A stretch of 64,000 nt of DNA, from positions 23,363,880 to 23,427,879 of the forward strand of contig NC_059379.1 of assembly GCF_019703515.2 (NCBI RefSeq). The letters run 5' to 3'. Under the pieces are notes generated by a model, which saw only the letters and a program-made list of their open reading frames with translations, ran no database searches and was not told where the DNA came from. The translations under genes were made by a program, and so were the position numbers. This document shows positions 12,001 through 26,745 of this stretch, in pieces. The stretch is from Myxocyprinus asiaticus (Eukaryota > Chordata > Actinopteri > Cypriniformes > Catostomidae). The first letter of the stretch is position 1. Each line of letters begins with the position of its first letter.

Positions 12001-15000
12001 GCGAGGAGACAAGAGGCTATTTTTTTAATGGATGTCTATGGAGGAGATGCTTCAGTGTGCTGAATAAACTACTTTTGTGAGGAAACAACGCATCACTTAA
12101 TGAGTTTACTACGATACAAGTTTAATACCAATACCAATAGTTGACTAATAGGAAGTTGCGTGGTTTGGCAGTGACCTCTGTGTGGGTGGTGCTTTGTACA
12201 CAGCTACACTGAATGTTCACAATGGACAAGGATATTATTTTAGTGGTGACTTTCTTTTTAACTTCACTCTAATAGAGTATAAAGTGCAGCATTAAAAAGA
12301 GGCTGCTTGACAATTCATTGTTTGCTGGTTTAACATGCGCTCAACATCTGCCAACGCCTTTTTCGCCCATGGAATTTTGCAGTGCAAAAGAATTAACAAT
12401 AATAATAAATTGTACATTGTTTTATATAAATATACAATTGAATATAGTTTGAATGAATGTTATTAATAATAAAAAAATGCATTGGTAATAGCAAGTTTGT
12501 GTCTTTTGGTGTCAGTGTTTGTAAGTAGTTGATGATGTATTTTCTGATTATTTGATGTATATAGACAATCCGACATTACCTTGACCCATTGTGGCATCAG
12601 CTTGGATCCAGGACCAAATCTCTAGTTCATGACCTGAAGATTTTAAGAACCCTTCTTCTCTACCTCACTCAGTATGACTGTGTCACCTTCCTCAATCTGC
12701 TGGAGTCTTTGAGAACCAGCCAGAAAAGCTTTGGTAGTAATTCAGGTACCGTCAACTGACCTATTGCTCTTTTTAAACTCTTCAGAGAAGGAGACAATTA
12801 GAGTCACCCAACTCTCTTTTTCTGTTCTCAATCAGGCTGGTTGTTCCTGGACTCAAGCACATCGATGTTTGTGAATGCTCGCAGCCGTGTGTATTGCATT
12901 CAAGAGTCAAAGAAGAAATTGAAAAATGGAGAGGTTGACCAAAAGCAAAGTGCTATAGGTATGATACGTTTGATTTCATGTGTTTCTTCCAAACGGTACA
13001 TGAAAAGTCATTTTAAACTTAACGACTGCAATTGTCTAAATCCTTAAACAAATAATTTCCACTTTTAAACCTGTATATGCATTATCCATTATAAAAAATG
13101 TTTTCCATTTGTGTCTATAATAGCCACTCTAAAACGAGAACTTGTGCTTGAGAAAAATCCAAAGTGGGAAGCTCTAACTGAGGTGCTACAGGAGATTGAG
13201 AAAGAGAATAGCAGCTCTGAGCATGAACCAGGTAAAATAATTTAAAGAGAGTTCATCCAAAAATTATTATCATCTAGCCATGAAAATCCTATTATGTTGG
13301 CTGGATGAACTATCTCTAGGTAAAGGGGGATAGTTTACTCCAAAATGAAATCTCTGTCCTGTATGTCTTTCTTTGTTCCATGGAGCGCAAAAGCAGATTA
13401 AGTAAGTAAAGCGAGGGTAAGTAAATTATGACAGAATTTTCATTTAGGGGTAAACTATACCTTTAACATAATAAGGTTTTCATAGCATGCATTAATGAAC
13501 GTTCATTAATTGAATTTGTATACTGTACACCAGGCCGTGTGTTGATATGCGCCAGTGATGACAGAACCTGTGCTCAGCTGAAGGAATATATCCATAAAGG
13601 CGCAGACCACCTACTAAATCGTCTTTACTCACGCACAATTGGAAAAGATGACACCCAGACTGATCTACTGAAGACTGCGAAAGGCTGGCCCAGGAAGAGC
13701 TCTGGTAAAATGAACAAAGGGAAGAATGGGCAGCCAAAAAGAGCCAAAGCCAACTCAAAGAAACCCACAAAGATCGAGAAACAATTGAGAGTCTCTCAGA
13801 TGGAAAGACAGAAGGAAGGAGCTGAGAATGACCTGATTGTGAACAGTGAAGATGAAGAAGGCCTGGCTGAAGTGGTGGAGGAGGAAGAGGAGGAAGAAGA
13901 GATTCTTCTCGGTCTGTCTTCAGATGATTACTATGGTATTCTGAAGGAGCCACTGACTGTTATTCACCCACTGAATGGATGCAGTGACCCCTACAGTTTG
14001 ACACGGGTGTTGCACGAGGTTGACCCCATGTTTGTTGTCTTGTATGATGCTGAACTCAGTTTTGTCCGGCAACTGGAAATTTATAAAGCCAGCAGGCCAG
14101 GAAAACCTCTCCGGTGTGTATTTTAGCATGGAGAAAAAATAGTTTATAAGATTACTAATATTCACCACTTATTTCTAGTATATCTGTCTTTCTCTGTTAG
14201 TGTGTATTTTCTTATATATGGAGGCTCAACAGAAGAGCAGAGGTATCTTACAGTCTTGAGCAAAGAAAAAAAAGCATTTGAGCACCTCATAAGGTTAGTA
14301 GTATTTCCACACTTTTAAAGGGATAGTTCACACAAAAATTAAAATTCTCTCATTTATTGGACGAAGCGATCCAGCTGGCGGAAGACCATCTGGCAGCATA
14401 TCCCAACATATCCCATGCCCTTCCCCCCCTCTAAAGTCTCCTCCCCTGTTGATAAATGATCGTTGTATAGAGTGACACAGGACACTCGGACAAATGAAAA
14501 TTCAACCCAGTTGTTGATACCAAAGAGCCGTCTGGAAATTTTATTCTAGGCAGCTCATCATAATCCGATGGCAAGTCACTTGGGAAGGGGAAAACACTAA
14601 ACCATCTCATGGCCCATTTCTATTGGCCAGGCATTCACGGGGATGTTCGCCGGTGGTGTGCGGCATGATGTGAATGTCAGCTGGTGAATCGCTGGCTGCT
14701 CCAAAAGTGCCATTGCACCCCCTTCTGCTGATTGAGGTTCCTTTCAAACGAATTCGCATGGACCTCGTCGGGCCATTAGAACGGACAGCACGCTGGCATC
14801 ACTTTGCATTAGTCCTGGTGTATTACACAACGCGATATCCGGAAGCAGTGCCACTGCGCAACATCTCAGCACATAGTGTTGTGGAGGCACTCTTCAAAAT
14901 TATCTCCAGAGTGGGGATTCCAAAAGAAATCCTCACTGATCAGGACATGGCTTTTATGTCACGTACACTACGCGAGCTGTTTGAATTATTGGATATTAAA

Positions 15001-18000
15001 TTGATTCGGACAAGTGTGTACCATTCCCTAACGGTCGGCTTGGTCGAACAATTTAATAAGACCTTAAAGAATATGATTTGTAAGTTCGTGCACGAAGATG
15101 TTTTGTGTTATTAATAAATTTACATTTCAGTTGGATTCGCCGTCTCCCGCTTCCTCATTCCTCTAACCTGTTACAGTTGTAAACAGAGCTGCTCTTCCAG
15201 GTGTGTCGCACATGTGTCAGTTCTCACAATTACGTCACACGTGCATTCCGCTGCTGACCAGAAGCGATGGTTTATAGTTAAAAAGTACTTAAATATTTAT
15301 CTTTTTCTCACCAAAAGCCATCATATCACTTTAGAAAACATGAATTTAAGCACTGGAGTCGTATGGATGACGTTTATGCTGACTGTCTGTGATTTCTGGA
15401 GCTTCAAATGTCTGATCACCATCCACTTGCATTTTAAGGACCTACTGAGCTGAGATATTCAAATGTGTTCTGCTGAAGAAAGGAAGGCACACACACACCT
15501 GGGATATCATGATCATATATTCGATCCCCACAGCCACCACCATTGTGTCCTTGAGCAAGACACTTAACTTCAGGTTGCTCCGTGGGGATTGTCCCTGTAA
15601 TTAATGCACTGTAAGTCGCTTTGGATAAAAGCGTCTGCCAAATCCATAAATGTAAATGATGAGAGAATTTTAATTTTTGGGTGAACTTACCCTTTAAGAG
15701 GAAATGGGGGTTCAGTGGCTTTAATCTTTTGGTGATGCTGTTCTGTTTGAAAGCCATTTTTCCTGTTTACTATAGGGAAAAGGCTAGTATGGTTGTGCCA
15801 GAAGAGAGAGAAGGTAGAGAGGACACCAACCTAGATCTTGCCCGCAGTCAGGAGCCTGCCAGTGCCGACACCCGCAAAGCAGGTAACCCTCCCCTATTCC
15901 ACCTGACATATTTCATGGTTCCCACAATCAAGGAAATTCTTGAAATAACAGGGAATTTTAAAACTGGTTTTCAGGCCTGGAAAAGTTATGGAAATTAATA
16001 AAATCATGGGAAATGACTAGCAATTCTCTATTAAATATATATTTTTAAATTTTTATCCAATAATTATAAACAACTTGAAATGTCATGTTAAGGTAATGAA
16101 AAACATGGAAATTTATTGGTCAAAAGGAGTAAGAACCCATATATTTGTACTAGTGATCAACCGATATGAGTTTTTTTAATGGCCGATGCCGATATCCAGA
16201 GAGCAGAGTGGCTGATTGGCCAATACAATGTCGATATATCACACAATTTAATATAGTAAATAAAAAAAACATAAAATTGCTAAAAAATGAATAAACTCTT
16301 ATTAAGCACTATATTTACTCAATTTCACACAAAACTTTAACTTTGTAAAAAAGAGTCGAAAAAAATAATATTGTATTTTAAATAGTGGATAGCAGTTTCT
16401 TCTGATTTCTGTTTAGTCATCAAAGTTTAATAATTAATTTGAAGAAAGTTTTAATATATTAGGAGGAAGGAAATAACAGTACACACAGTAGTCCAGCAAC
16501 CATGCAACAGAATCAAACCAATTGTACATACAGTGCATAGTGTATAAGACATTTACTTATAGCACACGTGAAGTGCTTTTACTTTGAAGTTGCACTCACG
16601 CCCTCATGCGGATCCAGCGCGAGCAGCAATCTCCTGACAGTTTAAACAGCCTGGATCGCCTGCTTGGATTGTCACAGACTGACCGTCCTGATTTGTGAAT
16701 CAGAGGAACTTTTGATCCTGATCCTGAAGTTTTGATTCTGGCTGATAGAATACATGCTTCAGAGGAAGATATATTAGATGAGCGCTTGATGGGAAGAAAA
16801 CATTGGATTTTCGTGAGGTTCGTGAAAGACATCTTTTTATACGAGATATCTGCATAAATTCAGACGCTATATAATAGAAGTTTTATTGATATTTGGCTTT
16901 TATCATCAGAAAAGTTACAGGGAATTGTTGAGGAGAGAGAGGGAGAATGGCAAGCACTTTAACATTATGAGCTCAAACTCGTCTGCCGTGGCTATGCGGA
17001 CCGTTTAAATGAGACTGTGTTGCACACTGTTATTGTAGTAAAACGATGGCACGTAACAACAAAACTAACCGTGACTGGTCATTTACATACAGTATCTCAG
17101 TTGCTTCACATGCAAGCAGGCGATTCTCAGTGCCCTCAAGAAACAAATCGGCCAAACGGGAAAATTTATTAGCCAATGCGATAATTAAAAAATTCTGAAT
17201 ATCGGCCTCGGCGATATATCGGTTGACCACTAATTTGTACTGTTTTGTTTTGGTGAGTTCTCCATGTCTAATGCACTGAAAAATTTTAGTGCATTTTTTG
17301 AAGTCTTTTGCATAAAAGTGTAATGCTGTTCTTCAATTAGGTGGTCGCGAAGATGTTAAAGAGTCTCATCGGATCATAGTTGACATGAGGGAGTTCCGCA
17401 GTGAGCTCCCTTCCCTCCTGCATCGACGGGGTCTGGACATTGAACCTGTGACTCTTGAGGTCGGCGACTACATACTGACATCTGAGATCTGCGTAGAGCG
17501 CAAAAGTGTCAGCGACCTCATTGGTTCCCTGCAGAGTGGCCGTCTGTACACACAGTGCCTCGCTATGACTCGATTCTATCGCCGCCCTGTGCTGCTCATT
17601 GAGTTTGACCCAGCAAAGCCTTTCTCCCTGGTGGCCCGCAGTGACTTCCATCAGGAGATCTCCGCCAGTGACGTCACATCCAAACTGACCCTCCTTACCC
17701 TCCATTTTCCCCGGCTGAGGCTGCTCTGGTGCCCATCTCCCCATGTAACCGCAGAGCTGTTTCAGGAGCTCAAACACGGCCGTCCAGAGCCAGATGCTTC
17801 TGCGGCTCAGGCCGTTACGGTGGAGTCAGAGACTGTGACGGAGTCGGCAGACCTGTACAACCCCGGGCCTTACGACTTTTTGCTTCGTATGCCTGGAGTC
17901 AATGTGAAGAACTTCAAGAGCCTCATAAAACATGCTTCCTGTCTGGCCGATCTTGTGACATTTAGCCAAGAAAAGCTAAGTGAGATATTGGGTAGCTCCA

Positions 18001-18071
18001 GTAATGCTAGGCAACTGTATGAATTCCTTCACAATACCATGGATGTAGCGCCTATTCAGAAGAACAAGTAG
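9048..18071 (+). CDS. ercc4: DNA repair endonuclease XPF (ERCC4), complete, 11 exons
   Basis: Catalytic subunit of the XPF-ERCC1 nuclease, which cuts 5' of lesions in nucleotide excision repair and crosslink repair in the nucleus. Exons: 9048-9224, 10403-10583, 10704-10899, 11006-11213, 12565-12745, 12836-12958, 13124-13231, 13534-14113, 14201-14293, 15776-15882, 17341-18071. All have GT/AG borders and compatible phases (2685 nt, 894 codons; human is 916). An in-frame TGA at 9009-9011 precedes the first ATG at 9048. Residues 1 to about 390 are the helicase-like region. A basic linker (about 444-474) and a Glu-rich stretch (about 497-514) follow. The nuclease domain starts near 665 with G-D at 693-694 and the active-site motif ERKSVSD at 704-710. 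The C-terminal double helix-hairpin-helix (about 835-882) is the expected ERCC1-binding part. No disabling change is seen. Confidence 0.97.
9490..10188. repeat. Full-length inverted-repeat MITE (ercc4 intron 1)
   Basis: Begins TTTAAAGGAATAGTTCACCC and ends GGTGAACTGTTCCTTTAA, its reverse complement with few changes. The arms stay complementary for over 200 bases (CCATACAATGCAAGTGAATGGTGACC against GGCCACCATTCACTTGCATTGAGTGG). It is about 700 bp and is the reference copy for the family here. The full-length arms could fold into a hairpin in the transcript. Confidence 0.8.
11214..12564 (+). other. ercc4 intron 4
   Basis: Non-coding, 1.35 kb. Holds a short TAA run near 11288-11308 and a degenerate GATA/CAGATAG tract at 11428-11508. 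At about 11800-12060 an open stretch looks like part of an interspersed repeat but could not be assigned. Confidence 0.6.
13321..13466. repeat. ANGEL-type MITE fragment (ercc4 intron 7)
   Basis: Runs from TAAAGGGGGATAGTTTACTCC to GGGTAAACTATACCTTTAA. The two termini are inverted and the centre is short, so this is a small internally deleted copy. Confidence 0.6.
14319..14358. repeat. MITE left end cut by the gypsy fragment
   Basis: AAAGGGATAGTTCACACAAAAATT, followed at about 14359 by gypsy sequence. The matching right half of the same family resumes at about 15262, so one MITE was probably split by the retroelement. Confidence 0.55.
14359..15175 (+). mobile_element. Decayed Ty3/gypsy LTR retroelement fragment (ercc4 intron 9)
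   Basis: Starts with a gag-like piece ([16 protein letters not shown]), then jumps to the integrase zinc-binding end ([14 protein letters not shown], then a degraded C-x2-C). The integrase core follows and the fragment ends in LTR-like sequence closing with TTACA. Most of gag, protease and reverse transcriptase is missing, so the copy has a large internal deletion and cannot be active. Confidence 0.75.
14674..15114 (+). pseudogene. Gypsy integrase core fragment
   Basis: A 146-codon open frame with the retroviral-type integrase fold. The three acidic positions are recognisable: Asp in MDLVGP, Asp in LTDQDM and Glu in VEQFN, with spacing close to the D-D-35-E pattern. No in-frame ATG start is expected, because integrase is made as part of a polyprotein. 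It lacks the rest of pol and stops at LTR-like sequence. It lies in the sense direction within ercc4 intron 9 but is not an exon: the flanking exons join in phase without it. Confidence 0.7.
15262..15697. repeat. MITE right half, interrupted by a SINE tail
   Basis: Carries the family blocks TTCTCACC, ATATCACTT, TTTATGCTG, CACCATCCACTTGCATT and the terminus GGTGAACTTACCCTTTAA. A SINE segment sits between the CACACCTGGGAT block and ATGATGAGAG. Confidence 0.65.
15505..15656 (+). mobile_element. 5'-truncated tRNA-derived SINE
   Basis: Contains the end of a pol III B box (TTCGATCCCC), the block CTTGAGCAAGACACTTAAC and the common fish SINE tail GTAAGTCGCTTTGGATAAAA / GCGTCTGCCAAAT. The A-box end is missing. 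Confidence 0.7.
16151..17232. mobile_element. hAT-like non-autonomous element with perfect 8-bp TSD (ercc4 intron 10)
   Basis: Terminal inverted repeats are TAGTGATCAACCGATAT on the left and, read on the minus strand, TAGTGGTCAACCGATAT on the right. The octamer ATTTGTAC occurs at 16143-16150 and again at 17233-17240, a perfect target-site duplication of hAT length. The element is 1082 bp and no transposase is seen. A related fragment lies near 59575-59870. Confidence 0.8.
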
Positions 18072-18490
18072 GTATTGAAAAAATAAGTATTTGTGTGATA
18101 ATCTCAGGTTTGTGTCAGTTTTGGTCATTGTGCCTTGTCAAAGGAGGCTTCGAATTGTATTTATTATGAAACTTTTGTATAATATGGAATTAATGAAATG
18201 TTATTGTATTCCTGAATATTTAAATGCTTCGTAAAAGAAAATGTGATCAAACTTTCCAATTGCTTTAATTTTGTAATGCCTTGGTACATTGCATTTAAGG
18301 GTTAAGCTATAGTTGTGTATTGTAAACACCTATTGTAGATAACTAGACATTTAAATGTAATTGTTTTTTTTATAAAATTTGATGTCTCATGTTGTCGTTG
18401 GCTAGAGGCATACTTCCACATTTTAAATTTTCTGAAAGATATAAAAAAAAATTGTATCAACATTAAATAACTGTGTCTGTATCTGTGATC

Positions 18491-18528
18491 AATAAAATAT
18501 AATGTTGCTTAAATTAAATAATAATAAA
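18491..18528 (+). terminator. ercc4 3' UTR polyadenylation signals
   Basis: Canonical AATAAA at 18491-18496 and again at about 18523-18528, some 420-460 bases after the ercc4 stop codon, in AT-rich 3' UTR-like sequence. Confidence 0.6.
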
Positions 18529-18916
18529 AGCATTCTGTGGTGCAACCTAATGCAGGTTTTAGAGCTGTGGAACCCTCATTGTCCAAAACAATATAAGGAC
18601 GTTTCTAAGGAGTCTTTTTCTGTTATATTGAAAGGTTAAGCTTCAAGTGTTGAGGACAATGTATGTTTTAAGCTCGATGGGAAAAAAAAAGTGGGATTGC
18701 AGTAAACGAACACAAAACAAACACAAATGCTGAAAAACAAAATAAAAAAAAAAACCAGCTAAACCAGGCAAATTGCTTGGTTGGTCTTAGCTGGTTTAAG
18801 TTGGTCTAACTTGTCTCCCAGCCTGACCAGCTAAAAAGTGTCCAAGACCCCTCCAAAACCAGCCAACTGTCCATCTAACTGGGTGACCAGCTGAGACCAG
18901 TCAACCATCTGGTTAA

Positions 18917-19262
18917 AAGGAATAATCACCCCAAAATGAAAATTCTTTCATCATTTACTCACCCTAATGCCATCCCAGATGTGAATGACTTTTTTTTTTC
19001 TTCTGCAGAACACAAAGATTTTGAGAAGAATATCTCAGCTCTGTAGTGAAAGGTGACCAAAACTTTGAATAAAGCATAAAAGTAATCCATACGATGCCAG
19101 TGGTTAAATCCATTTACTTGTTTTGAATGGACCAACAGAGCTGAGATATTCTTCTAAAAATCTTCGTTTGTGTTCAGCAGAAGAAAGACATACACATCTG
19201 GGATGGCATGAGGGTGAGTAAATAATGAGAGAATTTTCATTTTTGGGAAAACTAACCCTTAA
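18917..19262. repeat. Internally deleted MITE copy
   Basis: Left end AAAAGGAATAATCACCCC and right end TTGGGAAAACTAACCCTTAAAAG are inverted. The arms keep the ATCTCAGCTCTGT / ACAGAGCTGAGAT pairing and about half the centre is deleted. Confidence 0.7.
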
Positions 19263-19522
19263 AAGGTTTTTTTTTTTTTTTACACGGGGGTACAGTGTGT
19301 ACCTACACACTGTAAAATTCTTCAAATGTTGAATAAGATGTATGATGTCAATGGTTCGCCTGCATCTTTTTAACGGATTAATATAACTCATTTTTAATAA
19401 TTTAAGAAGTCATCTTAGAAGTTTGTTAAGGCCCCCTATTGGGCCCTTGGCTGAGAACCCCTGAGCATAGCATGGACTACTTGTTTTTGTAGTCTCTTTT
19501 AACAAAAATACATGTCCCTTGA

Positions 19523-20376
19523 TACACCGATCAGCCACAACATTAAAACCACCTGCCTAATATTGTGTAGGTCCCCCTCGTGCCGCCAAAACAGCGCCAA
19601 CCTGCATCTCAGAATATCATTCTGTACAACCACAATTGTACAGAGCCGTTATCTGAGTTACCTTAGACTTTGTCAGTTCGAACCAGTCTGGACATTCTCC
19701 GTTGAACTCTCTCATCAACAAGGCGGTTCCATCTGTTGAACTGCTGCTCACTGGATGTTTTTTGTTTTTGGCACCATTCTGAGTAAATTCTAGAGACTGT
19801 TGTGTGTGAAAATCCCAAGAGATCAACAGTTACAGAAATACTCAAACCAGCCCATCTGGCACCAACAGTTATCCATGCGATTATGTAATCAGCCAATCGT
19901 GTGGCAGCAGTGCAGTGCATACAATCATGCAGATATGGGTCAGGAGCTTCAGTTAATGTTCACATCAACCATCAAAATGTAGAAAAAATGTGATTTCAGT
20001 GATTTGGAGCATGGCATGATTGTTGGTGCCAGATGGGCTGGTTTGAGTATTTCTGTATCTGCTGATCTCCTGGGATTTTCACACACAACAGTATCTAGAA
20101 TTTACTCAGAACGGTGCCAAAAACAAAAAACATCCAGTGAGCGGCGGCAGTTCTCTGGACGGAAATGCCTAGTTGATGAGAGAGTTCAACAGAAAATGGC
20201 CAGACTGGTTCGAACAGACAAAGTCTACGGTAACTCAGATAACCGCTCTGTACAACTGTGGAGAAGATTATCATCTCAGAATAGCAGTTGGTGCTGTTTT
20301 GGAGGCACGAGGGGGACCTACACAATATTAGGCAGGTGGTTTTAATGTTGTGGCTGATGTTAAATGTTGCGGTGTA
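19523..20376. mobile_element. Fold-back Tc1-type element with long inverted arms
   Basis: Arms of about 330-380 bp are inverted copies of one transposase N-terminal segment. The left arm reads it on the minus strand and the right arm on the plus strand (GARWAGLSISVSADLLGFSH, then a helix-turn-helix-like stretch). The termini GATCAGCCACAACATTAAAA and TTTTAATGTTGTGGCTGATG are exact inverses. A central spacer of about 150 bp separates the arms. No catalytic domain is present, so it could move only in trans. Further pieces occur at 48419-48757 and 62206-62571. Confidence 0.7.
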
Positions 20377-20639
20377 TATCAGACAGAACAATAGCGCCCT
20401 CTGTTGGCGACTTGCCTCTCACGCCACCGTTTGCGTCACTGGGTTCAGAAGAGCAGACAGCATCGGCCATCTTCCTCCAAAAAAAAAAAAAAAAAAGAAA
20501 AAGAAAGAAAAACTTCAGTCCCAATGAAAAACACAATCAGTCCCTCTTGTACATGGGTGACCACATCAAGGACAGTTATGGAGCATTAAACTAAGGGGTT
20601 GAGCCAGTGAAAGCAAGCAAGACAGTCATAGGGAATACG
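20377..20639 (+). promoter_or_regulatory. Candidate mrtfb promoter and non-coding first exon
   Basis: GC-richer than its surroundings. It contains TTGCGTCACTG (CRE-like) at about 20423 and CGGCCATCTTCC (YY1-like) at about 20463. A transcribed-looking stretch follows and ends at a strong donor ATACG|GTAAGA (GT at 20640). An upstream ORF of 21 codons starts at ATG 20524 and stops at 20589. The next mrtfb exon starts at 30755 with 5' UTR, so splicing 20639 to 30755 would be natural. No transcript evidence is available. Confidence 0.4.
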
Positions 20640-21652
20640 GTAAGAACCGACAATATATGACAATAATTTTTTATTTTTTTATTTTGTTGCGCAGCGTTGG
20701 AGTTCTCGTGCTAGCTTGTTGGCTAATATGTTAATTGAGCCATTGACAAACATGGAGCATGCCTGCCGTATACACCCGATGTTTACGCTACAAATCAAAA
20801 CATTAAAATGGTATGCTTTTGAATCGGCGTGTCTGAGCTTTAAATCACGTGTTTATCGAAATATAAGGCACTTTCAGTAGATTTAATTGGTTACTAGCAT
20901 GTTAACTCATCATTGTCTGTAAACATTGAGCTGTGTTGTGTGTGTGTAGACATCCATACTGCCATCCAATACTGCCGCTTCACATGTTTAATATAACACA
21001 GTGATGCTTGGATACATGTTAAGCCCTTCAAAGTCAGCATAGTGTAGCAGGCCAAGAAGGAAGGACTGTGAGATTATCTATTGACCGAAAGGTTAAATAC
21101 ACTGCAAGTTTATGCATTCTGTTTGTGTCTTGTTGACTCTCTCGCTGAAACTGAAACTCAAGAGTAAACAAACTAATAGATCAGACTACAGACTTCAGAC
21201 AGCTCATGAGTCATACACAGGTGAAACTTTATATAGGAAGCTCTGTGATGATTACACACCTGGCATCTCCCCTTCCTGTCAGCATGAATGATAAATGCAC
21301 GAATTCAAATTCTACTGTAAGTGTATGCAAGATTTATGCTCTGTAATGAGCTTTTGGGTTTTAATGAATGATTAAAACATTTACTAGTTGGCAACCAGGG
21401 AGAAGACAGAAAATCAAATTATCATTTTTAGTTGCCTTTTTAATTACTTTATAAAAATTGTCTTTATATTTTCAACACACACACACACACACAAAGAAAA
21501 AGATGCTTTGTCTAGAATCTGATTAGTGTGGTAATCAGTTTAGGATTTGTACACTTCATGTTACCCAAGATATTGACTATAATGCCTTAATTTTAAGAGC
21601 TTACACAGTTTTTGATCAATCTAACATTGTGGCATAGAAGAAACTGGATATT
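20640..21652 (+). other. Probable mrtfb intron 1, unique part
   Basis: No coding exon or clear transposon seen. A short (CA)n run lies at about 21475-21493. If the exon at 20440-20639 is wrong, this is intergenic DNA. Confidence 0.4.
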
Positions 21653-23255
21653 CAGTTGTGCTCAAAAGTTTGCATACCCTTTCAGAAATTGTGAAATTTT
21701 GGCATTGATTTTGAAAATATGACTGAACATGCAAAAAACTGTCTTTTATTTAAGGATAGTGATCATATGAAGCCATTTATTATCACATAGTTGTTTGGCT
21801 CCTTTTTAAATCATAATGGTAACAGAAATCACCCAAATGGCCCTGATCAAATGTTTACATACCCTTGAATGTTTGGCCTTGTTACAGACACACAAGGTGA
21901 CACACACAGGTTTAAATGGCAATTAAAGGTTCATTTCCCACACCTGTGGCTTTTTAAATTTCAATTAGTGTCTGTGTATAAATATAGTCAATGATTTTGT
22001 TAGCTCTCACATGGATGCACTGACCAGGCTAGATACTGAGCCGTGGGGAGCAGAAAAGAACTGTCAAAAGACCTGTGTAACAAGGTAATGGAACTTTATA
22101 AAGATGGAAAAGGATATAAAAAGATATCCAAAGCCTTGAAAATGCCAGTCAGTACTGTTCAATCACTTATTAAGAAGTGGAAAATTCAGGGATCTCTTGA
22201 TACCAAACCAAGGTCAGGTAGACCAAGAAAGATTTCGGCCACAACTGCCAGAAGAATTGTTGGGGATACAAAACCCACAGGTAACCTCAGGAGAAATACA
22301 GGCTGCTCTGGAAAAAGACGGTGTGGTTGTTTCAAGGAGCACAATATGACAATACTTGAACAAAAATGAGCTGCATGGTCGAGTTGCCAGAAAGAAGCAT
22401 TTACTGCGCCAATGCCACAAAAAAGCCCGGTTACAATATGCCCGACAACACCTTGACATGCCTCACAGCTTCTGGCACACTGTAATTTGGAGTGACGAGA
22501 CCAAAATAGATCTTTGTTTGGAGAGGGGTCAACAAGGCCTATAGTGAAAAGAATATCATCCCCACTGTGAAGCATGGTGGTGGCTCACTGATGTTTTGGG
22601 GGTGTGTGAGCTCTAAAGGGACGGGGAATCTTGTGAAAATTGATGGCAAGATGAATGCAGCATGTTATCAGAAAATACTGGCAGACAATTCACATTCTTC
22701 TGCACGAAAGCTGTTCATGGGACGCTCTTGGACTTTCCAGCATGACAATGACCCTAAGCACAAGGCCAAGTTGACCTTCCAGTGGTTACAGCAGAAAAAG
22801 GTGAAGGTTCTGGAGTGGACATCACATTCTCCTTACCTTAATATCATCGAACCGCTCTGGGGAGATCTCAAACGTGCGGTTCATGCAAGACAACCAAAGA
22901 CTTTGCATGACCTGGAGGCATTTTGCCAAGATGAATGGGCAGCTATACCACCTGCAAGAATTTGGGGCCTCATAGACAACTATTACAAAAGACTGCACGC
23001 TGTCATTGATGCTAAAGGGGGCAATACATAGTATTAAGAACTAAGGGTATGCGGACTTTTGAACAGGGGTCATTTCATTTTTTTCTTTGTTGCCATGTTT
23101 TGTTTTATGATTGTGCCATTCTGTTATAACCTACAGTTGAATATGAATCCCATAAGAAATAAAAGAAATGTTTTGCCTGCTCACTCATGTTTTCTTTAAA
23201 AATGGTACATATATTACCAATTCTCCAAGGGTATGCAAACTTTTGAGCACAACTG
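21653..23255 (+). mobile_element. Tc1/mariner element, complete ends, dead
   Basis: About 1.6 kb, the usual Tc1 size. The left end CAGTTGTGCTCAAAAGTTTG and the right end CAAACTTTTGAGCACAACTG are exact inverse repeats. TA follows the right end at 23256-23257; the left flank reads TATT, so the duplicated TA is altered. The transposase inside is broken by frameshifts. Confidence 0.9.
22043..23031 (+). pseudogene. Tc1 transposase, frameshifted
   Basis: DD34E transposase relic of about 330 codons. The usual first ATG is GTG here. Frame one (22043 to about 22310) holds the paired helix-turn-helix DNA-binding part (GKGYKKISKALKMPVSTVQS). Frame two (22356-22544) holds the first catalytic Asp in WSDETK and ends in a stop. 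Frame three (22567-23031) holds the GGGSLMFWG block, the second Asp in HDNDPKH and Glu in IIEPLW. At least two frameshifts and one stop make it non-functional. Confidence 0.85.
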
Positions 23256-23261
23256 TAACTG

Positions 23262-26745
<3,484 letters not shown>

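Noticed and set aside
13492..13953. 153-codon minus-strand frame opposite ercc4 exon 8
   Set aside because: It is the shadow of the acidic and basic linker codons of ercc4; Pro/Leu-rich low-complexity translation, no domain.
17337..17777. 146-codon minus-strand frame opposite the last ercc4 exon
   Set aside because: Antisense shadow of the conserved nuclease domain; GC-rich third positions keep it open.
20404..20594. Lys-rich overlapping frames
   Set aside because: Caused by a poly-A/AAAG tract in the candidate leader; three frames are open at once.
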